Shown in pieces: positions 34,442 through 43,813 of a stretch of DNA of 64,000 nt. The notes beneath the pieces were generated by a model. It was given only the letters and a program-made list of their open reading frames with translations. It made no database searches and had not been told where the DNA came from. Source of the DNA: Apilactobacillus zhangqiuensis (GTDB lineage: Bacteria > Bacillota > Bacilli > Lactobacillales > Lactobacillaceae); the NCBI RefSeq assembly GCF_019656215.1, contig NZ_BPLK01000002.1, forward strand, positions 62,001 to 126,000, given 5' to 3'. Position 1 is the first letter of the stretch, and each line of letters starts with the position of its first letter. Position numbers and translations under genes: made by a program.

Positions 34442-35617
34442 ATGCCCAACTTATCATCATCACTTGTTGGTAAACATAACCAACGATTGAATGCATTAGC
34501 TCCATCAGGAATTAGAAGCTTTGATAAAAAGATTTCTTCCATTGATGGTTTAATTAAATTGACCATTGGAGAACCAGATTTGGATACTCCAGAACACGTT
34601 AAACAAGCAGGAATCGATAGCATTAAAAATAACGATTCCCATTATGCTGATCAAACAGGTAAAAAAGAATTGCGAGATGCAATCTCCAATCATTTATCTA
34701 ATAAATACGGTTTAAAATATGATGCTGATAGTGAAGTGATTGTGACAGTTGGTGCCACAGAAGCCTTATACTCAACATTCCAAACAATTATTAACAAGGG
34801 AGATAAGGTAATTGTTCCAACGCCGACTTTTGCTTTATACTTCCCAATTATTGAAATCCTAGGTGGAGAAGTTATTAAGGTCGATGTATCTGAAGACGAC
34901 TTCATCTTAAAACCAGAAAAATTAAAGGCCATCCTAGACGAACATGGTGACTCAGTGAAGGCCTTATTATTGAACTATCCAAGTAATCCGACCGGAGTTG
35001 AATATTCAAAAGAAGACTTAGCCGGACTTGCAGAAGTAATTAAACAACATCCAATGTATGTTTTATCAGATGAAATTTATAGCGACCTAACATATGGAGT
35101 AAAACATTACTCAATTGCCAACATGTTACCTGAACAAACAATTTATCTAAGTGGTTTATCAAAATCACACGCGATGACAGGTTATCGAGTTGGATACATT
35201 TGTGGACCAGCTGAATTCATTAAGAAGGTTGGAATGGTTCACGCGTTCGTAGTTACATCAGTTACAAATTCTGCCCAGGTTGCGGCGACTGAAGCATTGA
35301 TCAACGGTGAAAATGATCCGGTTGAAATGGCCAAAATTTACCAAGAAAGACGAGATATCCTATACAAAGGTTTGACCGAACTAGGTTTCTCAGTGCCAGA
35401 ACCAAAGGGAGCATTTTACATGTTTGCTAAGATTCCAGCTCAATATGGTAAAGACGATGAAAACTTTGCACTAGAACTAGCCAAAAAAGCTAAAATTGGT
35501 GTTATTCCAGGTAGCGCATTTGGACCTGGTGGAGAAGGGTACATCAGATTGTCATATGCTTCATCTAAAGAAGTTATTTTAGAAGCACTAAAACGATTAC
35601 AAATTTTTATGAAATAA
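34442..35617 (+). CDS. PLP aminotransferase class I, PatA-like paralogue
   Basis: A 391-residue fold-type I aminotransferase. The PLP lysine is Lys241 in LSGLSKSHAMTGYR, with the PSNPTG and SDEIY blocks typical of subgroup I-gamma. It is strongly similar along its length to the aminotransferase of the lysine operon at 47354 (both share TLGEPDLDTPEH-like and NDSHY motifs). Directly followed by ppc, its likely reaction here is glutamate plus oxaloacetate to aspartate, feeding lysine, methionine and threonine synthesis. N-acetyl-LL-diaminopimelate transamination is the alternative. Confidence 0.8.
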   Translation: MPNLSSSLVGKHNQRLNALAPSGIRSFDKKISSIDGLIKLTIGEPDLDTPEHVKQAGIDSIKNNDSHYADQTGKKELRDAISNHLSNKYGLKYDADSEVIVTVGATEALYSTFQTIINKGDKVIVPTPTFALYFPIIEILGGEVIKVDVSEDDFILKPEKLKAILDEHGDSVKALLLNYPSNPTGVEYSKEDLAGLAEVIKQHPMYVLSDEIYSDLTYGVKHYSIANMLPEQTIYLSGLSKSHAMTGYRVGYICGPAEFIKKVGMVHAFVVTSVTNSAQVAATEALINGENDPVEMAKIYQERRDILYKGLTELGFSVPEPKGAFYMFAKIPAQYGKDDENFALELAKKAKIGVIPGSAFGPGGEGYIRLSYASSKEVILEALKRLQIFMK

Positions 35618-35630
35618 AGGGGTAATTAAC

Positions 35631-37142
35631 ATGGACAGAAGAATTCCAAACATCATGGGGACTCAACACCCGGACAACGCTAACGTTCCGTTTTTTAAGA
35701 ACGATAACGACAAGTTCGTGTCCGCATTCAATGAAATTAACGAAGCGTATCAAAACTACTCCACATTAGACGCAGACGAATACATGTGGGATTGGGAAGG
35801 AAAACATGCTGATTCTTCCGTAATTGATCGTTTGTATTCTGAACATTACGATTACTTCAGTAAACATCCACTTGGTAACGACAAGTTCTTAACTTTCCGT
35901 TTGCCAAACATCTGGGAAGAAACTGGTTACAGCTTAATGCAAGCTATGACTACTATCTTATTAGCTGAAGATTTTGCTCAAGACTTAGGTTTCAAAGACC
36001 GTCCATTGTTTGAAGCAATCTTGCCAATGGCTAGAACCGCTGAACAATTGGTTAACATGGAAGAAAAGTTCTCAAGATTAGCTCACTTTAAATCAGAGGA
36101 ATTTGAAAATGGTCATGAAAACAGCGACCGCTTAAGAATGATTCCATTATTCGAAAGTTTTGAAGCTCAATTTAACGCTCCAGATATTTTGAAGAAGTAC
36201 GTTGAAATTTATAAAGAAGAATTTGGTGAAGACTTAACATACCTTCGTGTGTTCTTAGCTGGATCAGATTCAGCTTTATCAAATGGTTTCTTAAACAGTA
36301 TCATTGGTAACAAGTTAGCCTTAACTAAGTTAGGTGAATTTGAAAACGAGACCGGTATCGATGTTTACCCAATCGCTGGTACTGGTAGTGCCATCTTTAG
36401 AGGAGGACTATCTCCATTAATGGTCGACAGATACTTAGAAGAATTCCCGGGTCTAAAGACTGCTACCATCCAATCAGCATTCAGATACGACTTCGACTTA
36501 GAAACTGTTGTTAAACCAGCCGTAGCTAAGTTACGCGATGGATTACAACACAACGCCTTTAGAATCATCAATGACGATGACCAAAAGACATTACTATCTG
36601 TTGCCGATAAGGCTGCAAAACAATACCACGAAACACTAGATCCACTAATCAACGACTTACAATCAGTTTTTGATTCATTCCCTAAGCGTCGTGATAGACA
36701 CCAACACGTTGGTATCATCGGATACTCTAGAGATGTTGATGGATACAAGATGCCAAGAGCCATTACTTTCACTGGATCACTATACTCAGTTGGGGTGCCA
36801 CCAGAAGTATTAGGTACAGGTCGTGTGTTAAGTCAATTAACTGATGATGAAATCAGAGCATTGAAGCAATACTATCCAAACATGAAGCATGACTTTGCCC
36901 ATGTCCTGAAGTACTACAGCTCAGATGCCCTAGATTCACTAATCGAAAAGAATGCTGCATGGAAGGGCGTTAAAGAAGATATCCAGGCCATCGAAGACGC
37001 ATTCAACATTAAGGCTGGACCCACTAACGAAGAAGAAAAAGAACACGCTAAGTTAGCAAACGATTTAGTTCGTATTGATGACCAAGAAGTTCGTGAAATC
37101 TTAATTGAAAAGATGGGACGTCTAAGACATTTCTTAGGTTAA
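35631..37142 (+). CDS. ppcA: Phosphoenolpyruvate carboxylase, archaeal type
   Basis: A 503-residue enzyme that carboxylates PEP with bicarbonate to oxaloacetate and phosphate. It is the short archaeal-type PEPC (about 500 residues, against about 900 for the classical enzyme), recognised by the N-terminal IMGTQHPDNA and the GTGSAIFRGGLSP segment. In bacteria this type is known mainly from Leuconostoc, Oenococcus and some clostridia and lactobacilli. It starts 14 bases after the aminotransferase gene with an AAGGGG ribosome binding site, forming a two-step route from PEP to aspartate. Confidence 0.93.
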   Translation: MDRRIPNIMGTQHPDNANVPFFKNDNDKFVSAFNEINEAYQNYSTLDADEYMWDWEGKHADSSVIDRLYSEHYDYFSKHPLGNDKFLTFRLPNIWEETGYSLMQAMTTILLAEDFAQDLGFKDRPLFEAILPMARTAEQLVNMEEKFSRLAHFKSEEFENGHENSDRLRMIPLFESFEAQFNAPDILKKYVEIYKEEFGEDLTYLRVFLAGSDSALSNGFLNSIIGNKLALTKLGEFENETGIDVYPIAGTGSAIFRGGLSPLMVDRYLEEFPGLKTATIQSAFRYDFDLETVVKPAVAKLRDGLQHNAFRIINDDDQKTLLSVADKAAKQYHETLDPLINDLQSVFDSFPKRRDRHQHVGIIGYSRDVDGYKMPRAITFTGSLYSVGVPPEVLGTGRVLSQLTDDEIRALKQYYPNMKHDFAHVLKYYSSDALDSLIEKNAAWKGVKEDIQAIEDAFNIKAGPTNEEEKEHAKLANDLVRIDDQEVREILIEKMGRLRHFLG

Positions 37143-37150
37143 TTCTAAAT

Positions 37151-37186
37151 AAAAAAGCTAGTGATAATTTACTCACTAGCTTTTTT
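37151..37186. terminator. Bidirectional terminator
   Basis: AAAAAAGCTAGTGA pairs with TCACTAGCTTTTTT, between convergent genes. Confidence 0.88.
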
Positions 37187-37187
37187 A

Positions 37188-38594
37188 TTATGCGTATTTG
37201 TTTTGATTGTGTTTTAATAGCCAAATTAACATAATAGTAACGATTAACATGATGATGGCAGCCACCCAGTAGGTGAAGTGCATTCCATAGACGAATAAGG
37301 AATCGTTGCCAAATGGATAAGTGGTGATTTTCTTACCGTTCTTAAAGCTCATTGCACCGTATAGAATTGATGTCGAGAAGGATAGACCAAGTGTAAAGCC
37401 AATGTTTCGACTTAGCGCTAATATTGAACCGGCAATGCCTTGCTGATCCTTGGTTGCGTTTTCCATCACCATTGGGTTGTTTTGGAATAAACCGTTGGCA
37501 GTCGAGAAGACCACAAAACCTAATAGCATGACCATTAGTGTCCAGTTAGGTTGCATGATGGCAAAGATGACTTCTGCTGCCACGAAAATAAGTGAAGCAC
37601 GTAATGACATAATGACAGCACCGTACTTATCGCATAGCACACCACCCAAGTAAGCTGTAAAGACGTTTACCACCGGTAGGACACTCATTAATAGACCGGT
37701 GTGGGATGGTGAGAACTTCAAAGTGTCTTGAATGTAGAATGGAAGCAAGACGTTGTTGAAGTAGATAATGATGTACATGAACATCAAGGCAATAATACTG
37801 ATTGAAAAACCAGGATTCTTAAATAGGCTCAATGCTAGAATTGGGTCGTCGACGCGACGTTCTACTACGATAAAGGCGATCAGTAGAACTAGACTGGCGA
37901 TAAATGCCAAAATAACGCTGGTATTAGCGAATCCAATTTGTTGACCAGTAAATACACCAATAAAGAATAAACCGATTAAGACGGCCAAAATAATGAAACC
38001 TGGCCAATCGATATGAATAGATTGCTTTGTTTGAGTTGATTGCTTTTGGTAAACAAATTCACCAAAGACATATGCGAAGATGCCGATTGGCACATTGAAT
38101 AGGAATATCCAGTTCCAATTGGCGATAGATAAAATAATTCCAGCAACGGCAGGACCGGCAATGTAGCCAAGTTGACCGATAGTGGTGTTAATTCCTAAAG
38201 CACGACCACGGAGACTAAATGGTACTGATTCGGTAATGATACCTAAATTGGTAGCCATCGTCATTGAAGCACCTAGTCCTTGAAGACAACGGGCGATTAA
38301 TAAAACGACTAAATCTTGTGAGATTCCACAGATTAGTGAACTGATGGTAAAGATTAAAGTTCCAAGTTGAAATATTTTCGCCTTGCTTATTTGATCCCCA
38401 AGTTTACCGAATAAAATTAAAGACATGCAGATTAGAATTAAGTAGGCCGAAGATATCCATTCTGCTTGGTTCATTGGAATATGTAAGTCTTTAGATATCT
38501 GCGGTAAAGCGGTATTTACGATACTCATGTCAACGGTTCCTAGAAAGGAAACTAGAGCCACTGACAGGATGATAAAAAACTGTTTGCGATTCAT
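37188..38594 (-). CDS. MFS drug transporter, DHA2 (14-helix) family
   Basis: A 468-residue MFS exporter. The N-terminus shows LVSFLGTVDMSIVNTALPQISKDL (motif D1 of DHA2 proteins, seen in part), followed by motif A-like GKLGDQISKAK and motif C-like GQLGYIAGPAVAGIIL. 13-14 membrane helices are present. It is one of three DHA2 pumps in this window and the only one on the minus strand. Proton-coupled export of drugs or metabolites is the family role; substrate unknown. Confidence 0.85.
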   Translation of the reverse strand: MNRKQFFIILSVALVSFLGTVDMSIVNTALPQISKDLHIPMNQAEWISSAYLILICMSLILFGKLGDQISKAKIFQLGTLIFTISSLICGISQDLVVLLIARCLQGLGASMTMATNLGIITESVPFSLRGRALGINTTIGQLGYIAGPAVAGIILSIANWNWIFLFNVPIGIFAYVFGEFVYQKQSTQTKQSIHIDWPGFIILAVLIGLFFIGVFTGQQIGFANTSVILAFIASLVLLIAFIVVERRVDDPILALSLFKNPGFSISIIALMFMYIIIYFNNVLLPFYIQDTLKFSPSHTGLLMSVLPVVNVFTAYLGGVLCDKYGAVIMSLRASLIFVAAEVIFAIMQPNWTLMVMLLGFVVFSTANGLFQNNPMVMENATKDQQGIAGSILALSRNIGFTLGLSFSTSILYGAMSFKNGKKITTYPFGNDSLFVYGMHFTYWVAAIIMLIVTIMLIWLLKHNQNKYA

Positions 38595-38695
38595 TTGAGC
38601 ACTTCCTTAAATTGATAATATTAATTGTATCAGATGAGCGACAAAAGAAAAATTATGGAGTATAGTATCGTAAATGATAAAAAGAAGGTGTCGCC

Positions 38696-39292
38696 ATGGA
38701 CATAGTCACAAACGATCAATATATCGGAGATAGCCGATTAGCTGAATGGTACTTCAAATCCAGGGATGGATACGAGTTAGACAGCTTTTCATTAGGTTAT
38801 TTTTTAAAGGACTTAGGTGATTTTGTTGTTGTTAAGACCATCGATTTGAATGGTGCATTGGACACAGTGACAGCATTTTTAAAAAGTGATATTTTAGAAA
38901 TTAGGTATGAAACGGCATATACCGACATGCTTAATTCTTATATAGAACAGAATATGGAAAATGATTTATACGATCCTTATCATTTAATGAACCAGTGGGA
39001 TACGTTTAACGCTAACACGATTCAACAGGTCTTATTTAACTGCTTTGAGGCCGAAAAGGTGATTAGTGTTTGTGCATTAGAGGGTGAATACGTCGAGCAC
39101 GGCAAAATTGTCCTATTGACGGACAACGTCATGACCCTCAACGAATCCGAGTATCTCGCTGATTTAAACGAGCATGAGAACTGTAACACGACCATTAGGA
39201 TTAATAAGACCACCGAGATTAATTTCTTGAGTAAGAATAATCATTTATACGAGCAATACCTACTAAAGAAGACAAGTGAAAACAATCAATAA
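38696..39292 (+). CDS. Hypothetical 198-residue acidic protein
   Basis: An acidic soluble protein starting MDIVTNDQYIGDSRLAEWYFKSRDG. It contains mixed alpha/beta patterning (ELDSFSLGYFLKDLGDFVVVKTID) and a C-terminal segment with a Cys (HENCNTTIRINKTTEINFL). No signal peptide, membrane helix or recognised motif. The GAAGGTG ribosome binding site supports the start. Its end lies 19 bases before, or overlaps, the CHY zinc-finger gene, and the two are likely co-expressed. Function unknown. Confidence 0.6.
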   Translation: MDIVTNDQYIGDSRLAEWYFKSRDGYELDSFSLGYFLKDLGDFVVVKTIDLNGALDTVTAFLKSDILEIRYETAYTDMLNSYIEQNMENDLYDPYHLMNQWDTFNANTIQQVLFNCFEAEKVISVCALEGEYVEHGKIVLLTDNVMTLNESEYLADLNEHENCNTTIRINKTTEINFLSKNNHLYEQYLLKKTSENNQ

Positions 39293-39311
39293 AAGAAATC
39301 GGGATGATTCG

Positions 39312-39611
39312 ATGATTTATGGAATTCAATTAGATAGTGACAGTCGCTGTATTCACTATCATCAGCCAAACGATGTAGCGGCCATGGAATGTGGTCAGTG
39401 TCACCAATACTTTGCGTGTTATCAATGCCACAATTTAGTCGTTGATCACGACTTCGTACCAATTACTACCAAGGACACCACTCCGGTGATGTGTGGCCGC
39501 TGTAAACACAAATTAAACTATGAACAGTACCAAGAAAAGGTGTGTCCATATTGCTTCGCTAAATTTAATCCCAAGTGTGAACTACACGAGCACCTGTATT
39601 TTAAAGAATAA
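39312..39611 (+). CDS. CHY zinc-finger protein
   Basis: A 99-residue protein with a CHY-type zinc finger: Cys and His residues in DSRCIHYHQPNDVAAMECGQC, YFACYQCHN, PVMCGRCKH, KVCPYCFAKFNPKCELH bind probably three zinc ions. Small stand-alone CHY proteins of this kind occur in many Gram-positive bacteria with no proven role. ATG 39312 fits the family N-terminus (MIYGIQLDSDSRC). An upstream GTG at 39276 overlaps the preceding gene and would add 12 residues; it cannot be excluded. Confidence 0.8.
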   Translation: MIYGIQLDSDSRCIHYHQPNDVAAMECGQCHQYFACYQCHNLVVDHDFVPITTKDTTPVMCGRCKHKLNYEQYQEKVCPYCFAKFNPKCELHEHLYFKE

Positions 39612-39637
39612 AAAAGACTAGCATCAGCTAGTCTTTT
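39608..39637. terminator. Bidirectional terminator
   Basis: AAAAAGACTAGC pairs with GCTAGTCTTTTT around ATCA, between convergent genes. Confidence 0.85.
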
Positions 39638-40609
39638 TTATTGCTTAATTGTATCGATGAAAGTTAGGTAATCAGCTTCTTCACCGGATTCTACTAAGTT
39701 ATTTTCAACTGGTTCTGATAATAAATCGACTTCTTCGGCTTCGATGTAGCCAACAAATGTCGCATTTCCCATTAGTTGAATCCAACGATTGTCTAGTTTT
39801 ACGTGTACCTTAGTTTGTACCTTACCACCGGGGTTAAAGACATCGATTGGTTCGTTGACGTCGACTAATTCAGGATAGTTCATGGCAAATGCCATTGACG
39901 TAGCAGACATTCCAGTACCACAGGCGTTGGTAAAACCAACACCACGTTCGAATGTTCTAACGAAGATCTTGTTCTTGCCTAAAATCTTGGCAAAGTTAAC
40001 GTTTACTCCGTCAGGATAGTAGTCATTAGGTTGATTTAGACGGGTACCTAAGTTAAATAGGGGTTCTTCTAAAGCAGCGTCATCTTCAACAAAACTAATC
40101 AAATGTGGATTAGGAACGGCCATTGAAGTGAACTTTAGATGGTCACTAAATACTGGAATTTTTTCGTTAATAATTTGGTCAAAATCTAAATTGGTATAGG
40201 GTAAATCTGATGGTGCAAATTTAACTGGTGCGATTTGAACTCCGACCCATGAAACGCCCTTTGCAATGTTGGCAAAGACCTGGACATTTAAATTGGCTTG
40301 CATGGTTTGTACCTTAAAATCTGTTTGATTGTACTTTTCTGCCAAATAACGACCAACGCAACGAAGACCGTTACCACACATAGAAGCAACACTTCCGTCA
40401 GAGTTAAAGACCTTCATTTGACCGATACATTCAGCTTGATATGAGTGATCAACGACTAGTAATCCGTCTGAATAAGGTAGAACGTCGCTTTGTGCTAACT
40501 TTTGGGCAAGATGACTTAATTGAGTATCATCTAATGAATCTCTTAGTTCATCAACATCCAATAAGAAGAAATGGTTCTCTGAACCGTGTACATAATGTAA
40601 CTTTGTCAT
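39638..40609 (-). CDS. dapF: Diaminopimelate epimerase
   Basis: A 323-residue PLP-independent epimerase that converts LL- to meso-diaminopimelate for lysine and peptidoglycan. The two catalytic cysteines are Cys78 (MCGNGLRC) and Cys230 (NACGTG). Two pseudo-symmetric halves are clear. It is longer than the usual 275 residues because of an acidic C-terminal tail (VESGEEADYLTF). It follows lysC by four bases and both are read away from the lysine-riboswitch operon. Confidence 0.93.
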   Translation of the reverse strand: MTKLHYVHGSENHFFLLDVDELRDSLDDTQLSHLAQKLAQSDVLPYSDGLLVVDHSYQAECIGQMKVFNSDGSVASMCGNGLRCVGRYLAEKYNQTDFKVQTMQANLNVQVFANIAKGVSWVGVQIAPVKFAPSDLPYTNLDFDQIINEKIPVFSDHLKFTSMAVPNPHLISFVEDDAALEEPLFNLGTRLNQPNDYYPDGVNVNFAKILGKNKIFVRTFERGVGFTNACGTGMSATSMAFAMNYPELVDVNEPIDVFNPGGKVQTKVHVKLDNRWIQLMGNATFVGYIEAEEVDLLSEPVENNLVESGEEADYLTFIDTIKQ

Positions 40610-40613
40610 AATA

Positions 40614-41981
40614 TTAATCCTCCTTGAAGAATTGGTTGTAGATGCTTACAACAGCCTCATCTGTGTATTCTTGGTCGATTCCAATCATAATCGAAATCTT
40701 CGAAGCACCTTGGTTAATCATGTTAATTGGAATTTTCTTTTCAGCTAACGGCTTGATGATTTGGCTTATTGATCCAACTGATACCGCCATGTTTTCACCG
40801 ACAACCATAATCAATGCGTAGTTGTGAATCCATTCCAGTTTGTCTGGATGAATAGCATCTGAAATTTCCTTACATAGTGCATGAATAGTTTCGTCAGGTG
40901 CTTGATTTCTATCAAAGATGATGGTCAAGTCATCGATACCTGATGGCATGTGTTCATAAGAAATTCCGTATTTCTTGAAGATTGAAAGAATGGTCAATGT
41001 GGCACCAATTTGTTTGTTCAATAGGTATGAGTGAAGGTATAAAGCTGAGAAACGGTCATCGGCTGAGATCCCGGTGATGACGTGTGAGTGCTTTACTTCG
41101 TCTTCTGGAACAATCAATGTTCCTTTATCTTCTGGACGGTTGGTGTTCTTAACGTTAATTGTCACGTGGCCGTTGATGGCAGGGATGATTGCTTCATCAT
41201 TAAAGACTGAGAAGCCAGCATAGGCAAGTTCACGCATTTCACGATAACTCATCTTAGTAATCGGATAAGGGTTATCAACTAGGTGTGGGTTAATCGCATA
41301 AATTGAGCTAACATCTGTAAAGTTTTCATATGTATCGATATGTAAACCAGTAGCAACAATTGAACCTGTGATGTCTGAACCACCACGAGCAAATGTAGCG
41401 ATATTTCCTTGCTTTGTGTATCCGAAGAACCCAGGGAAAACTAATTTTTCATCGTCAGAACATTCGAAGTTTTCCAAATTGGTATAGGTCTCATCGAGTA
41501 GGTTGGCGGCATTCGGATTAATGTTGTCTAAGACGATTCCAGCTTCCTTTGGATCGACGAAACGAGCTGTCATACCACGACTGTTTAATACGGCAGCCAT
41601 TAACTTAGCATTCATTCGTTCACCATTAGCCTTGAAAGCGGCCATTAGGTATTCGTCATTTTTGTAATCGTTTGTGGCTAGATTAGTGAATGTGTCCTTA
41701 ATTCCGTTAAATTCATCTTCGTCAACGTTGTATGCGTTGGCGATTTCTGCATAACGATCAATGATTTCATCGAGTGTAGTTTGATAATCTTTCTTATCGA
41801 TTACTTGGGTTGCGTATTGAATTAATAAATCTGTGATTTTGACATCATCACTGAAGCGTTTACCTGGAGCGGAAACGACAATGACTTTACGTTGGTCATC
41901 TTCTGAAATGATGTTTATAACCTTGGCGTATTGTTCGCTATTAGCTAGCGAACTTCCGCCAAATTTTACTAACTTTGACAT
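40614..41981 (-). CDS. lysC: Aspartate kinase
   Basis: A 455-residue monofunctional aspartokinase that phosphorylates aspartate as the first step of lysine, threonine and methionine synthesis. KFGGSSLAN at residues 6-14 is the signature, and the C-terminal ~150 residues hold two ACT domains expected to bind an end-product amino acid. The start ATG at 41981 is chosen because MSKLVKFGGSS is the family N-terminus; an in-frame ATG at 42044 lies within the promoter. Co-transcribed with dapF. Confidence 0.92.
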   Translation of the reverse strand: MSKLVKFGGSSLANSEQYAKVINIISEDDQRKVIVVSAPGKRFSDDVKITDLLIQYATQVIDKKDYQTTLDEIIDRYAEIANAYNVDEDEFNGIKDTFTNLATNDYKNDEYLMAAFKANGERMNAKLMAAVLNSRGMTARFVDPKEAGIVLDNINPNAANLLDETYTNLENFECSDDEKLVFPGFFGYTKQGNIATFARGGSDITGSIVATGLHIDTYENFTDVSSIYAINPHLVDNPYPITKMSYREMRELAYAGFSVFNDEAIIPAINGHVTINVKNTNRPEDKGTLIVPEDEVKHSHVITGISADDRFSALYLHSYLLNKQIGATLTILSIFKKYGISYEHMPSGIDDLTIIFDRNQAPDETIHALCKEISDAIHPDKLEWIHNYALIMVVGENMAVSVGSISQIIKPLAEKKIPINMINQGASKISIMIGIDQEYTDEAVVSIYNQFFKED

Positions 41982-42016
41982 GTAAATCAACTCGCAATCT
42001 TGAATTATTGATTTGT

Positions 42017-42044
42017 ATTTTAACATTAAAAAATAATTAGACAA
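42017..42044 (-). promoter_or_regulatory. Promoter of lysC-dapF
   Basis: On the minus strand TTGTCT (42039-42044) and TAAAAT (42017-42022) are 16 bases apart, with a TG one base upstream of the -10 box (extended -10). The leader is only about 30 bases, too short for a lysine riboswitch. Confidence 0.6.
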
Positions 42045-42127
42045 GTTATCATTTTAAAAAATAAACGAAATTCAAGTTGCTCATATAGTAATAAAAAAAC
42101 TTTAAAAAATTTTATTAAAAAAATTCC

Positions 42128-42156
42128 TTGACGTAATCCAACTATTAGAATATAGT
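42128..42156 (+). promoter_or_regulatory. Promoter of the lysine operon
   Basis: TTGACG (42128-42133) and TATAGT (42151-42156) are separated by 17 bases, placing transcription start near 42163, at the 5' edge of the riboswitch. Confidence 0.75.
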
Positions 42157-42162
42157 TAACAT

Positions 42163-42430
42163 TAATCGAAGAGGTCGCAAGCGAGAATAGTAGATAAAGT
42201 CAGTCACTGCAATGACTAAGAGCTTTATTGAAAGGTGAACTTGCCGAAGTTAATGATTTTTTGCAGAGATCATTTGCTGGGACGTGTGTTAAGAATGCAC
42301 GGACTGTCACAAGAAAATATGTCTTGTGGAGCGCTTTCGACAATTGAATCCTAAAAATTAGAAATTGATTAGTAAAAATTTTAAAGGTTCTTTTGGATAG
42401 TGTGCCCACTCATCCAAAAGAACCTTTTTT
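42163..42430 (+). promoter_or_regulatory. Lysine riboswitch (L box) with terminator
   Basis: The aptamer (about 42167-42345) contains the conserved blocks GAGGTCGCAAG, AAAGTCAGTCACTG, GGTGAACTTGCCGAAG and GCTGGGACG followed by GGACTGTCAC. The expression platform ends in a 16-base-pair terminator, AAAGGTTCTTTTGGAT (42383-42398) with ATCCAAAAGAACCTTT (42412-42427) plus a T run. Lysine binding should favour termination and shut off lysA-dapH and the genes downstream. The 42045-42127 part of the gap is AT-rich and otherwise empty. Confidence 0.92.
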
Positions 42431-42491
42431 GTTTTCAATCTGTCGAGTTTAAAACGACCTAAAAATCATTCGATTAGAGAGGCTGTTTATT

Positions 42492-43808
42492 ATGACAAAT
42501 CAAATTACAGATAATGACATTAATGCAGATGGACATTTGCAGATAGATGGTTGCGATGCAATTGAACTTGCTCATCAATTTGGTACACCATTGATGGTTT
42601 ACAACGTTTCATCTATTCGCAATCAATTTCATCAGTTCAATAAGATTTTTGAACAAAACGATATTGATTACGAAATCTCATACGCCAGCAAGGCGTTCGC
42701 CAATACAGCGATGTATCAATTGGTGAACCAAGAGGGCGGACATATCGATGTTGTTTCCGGAGGAGAAATCGCAGTTGCACTACACGCTGGTTTTCCAGCT
42801 GCAAAGATGAGTTTCCACGGTAACAACAAGTCTTTAGAAGAATTAAGACTAGCAATTCAAAATCACGTTGGCGTCATCATGGTAGATAACTTCCATGAAA
42901 TTGACCTAATCAATCAAGTAGTTGAAGAATTAGACACAACTACCAACGTCATCATGAGAATTACACCAGGCATTACAGCTCATACTCATGAATTTATTCG
43001 AACCGGTCAGGTTGATAGCAAGTTTGGTTTTGATCTTGTGTCTGGTCAGGTTGAAGAAGGGTTTGAACTACTACATAAGAACCTACGAGTTCACGTATTA
43101 GGTTTTCATGCTCATATCGGTTCACAAATTTCATCTCCAGACGGATTCAACGCATTGGCTGTTAAGATGATGCAACTAGCCAACAAGTTCAAAATTGAAT
43201 ATGGCTTTACAACTGAAGTCTTGGACTTAGGTGGTGGATTTGGAATCAAATATGTTTCAACCGATGGTTACTTAGCGCCAGAAAAATTTGTTGAAAGTAT
43301 TATCAACACCATCAAGGAACAAGCTAGCGAGTTCAATCTACAAATTCCAGCTATCTGGATTGAACCAGGTCGAAGCATTGTTGGTTCAGCAGGGCTAACC
43401 CTTTACACCGTTGGATCACAAAAGAGAGTTGATGGCATCAAGCCATACGTTGCAGTTGACGGTGGAATGGGTGATAACATCAGACCAATGTTATACGACG
43501 CTGAATACGAAGTAGTATTAGCAAACAGTCCTCGTGCAGAACCTGTTGAAGAGGTTCGCTTGGTTGGTAAGTATTGCGAATCAGGAGACGTTTTAATCAA
43601 GAACGCATCAGTTCCAAGTCTAAAGGCCGGTGACGTTGTTGCTGTCTTAGACACAGGGGCTTATGGATATTCAATGTCTTCCAACTACAACTTGAACCTA
43701 AAGCCAGCAATTGTCTTTGTTGAAAAGGGCAAGGCGCAATTAGTTACAAAGCGTCAATCATTTGAAAACTTATATGAACTAGATAATACCTTAGAATTAG
43801 GAGATTAA
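42492..43808 (+). CDS. lysA: Diaminopimelate decarboxylase
   Basis: A 438-residue PLP enzyme that decarboxylates meso-diaminopimelate to lysine. The PLP lysine is Lys67 in [10 protein letters not shown], the glycine-rich phosphate loop is [11 protein letters not shown], and the substrate block GRSIVGSAG and CESGD are present. It is the first gene after the lysine riboswitch. Unusually the last enzyme of the pathway comes first in the operon, but this order is common in lactic acid bacteria. Confidence 0.95.
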   Translation: MTNQITDNDINADGHLQIDGCDAIELAHQFGTPLMVYNVSSIRNQFHQFNKIFEQNDIDYEISYASKAFANTAMYQLVNQEGGHIDVVSGGEIAVALHAGFPAAKMSFHGNNKSLEELRLAIQNHVGVIMVDNFHEIDLINQVVEELDTTTNVIMRITPGITAHTHEFIRTGQVDSKFGFDLVSGQVEEGFELLHKNLRVHVLGFHAHIGSQISSPDGFNALAVKMMQLANKFKIEYGFTTEVLDLGGGFGIKYVSTDGYLAPEKFVESIINTIKEQASEFNLQIPAIWIEPGRSIVGSAGLTLYTVGSQKRVDGIKPYVAVDGGMGDNIRPMLYDAEYEVVLANSPRAEPVEEVRLVGKYCESGDVLIKNASVPSLKAGDVVAVLDTGAYGYSMSSNYNLNLKPAIVFVEKGKAQLVTKRQSFENLYELDNTLELGD

Positions 43809-43813
43809 TTATT

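Noticed and set aside
42200-42409. Minus-strand ORF of 69 residues
   Set aside because: It lies entirely within the lysine riboswitch, which accounts for the conservation pattern.
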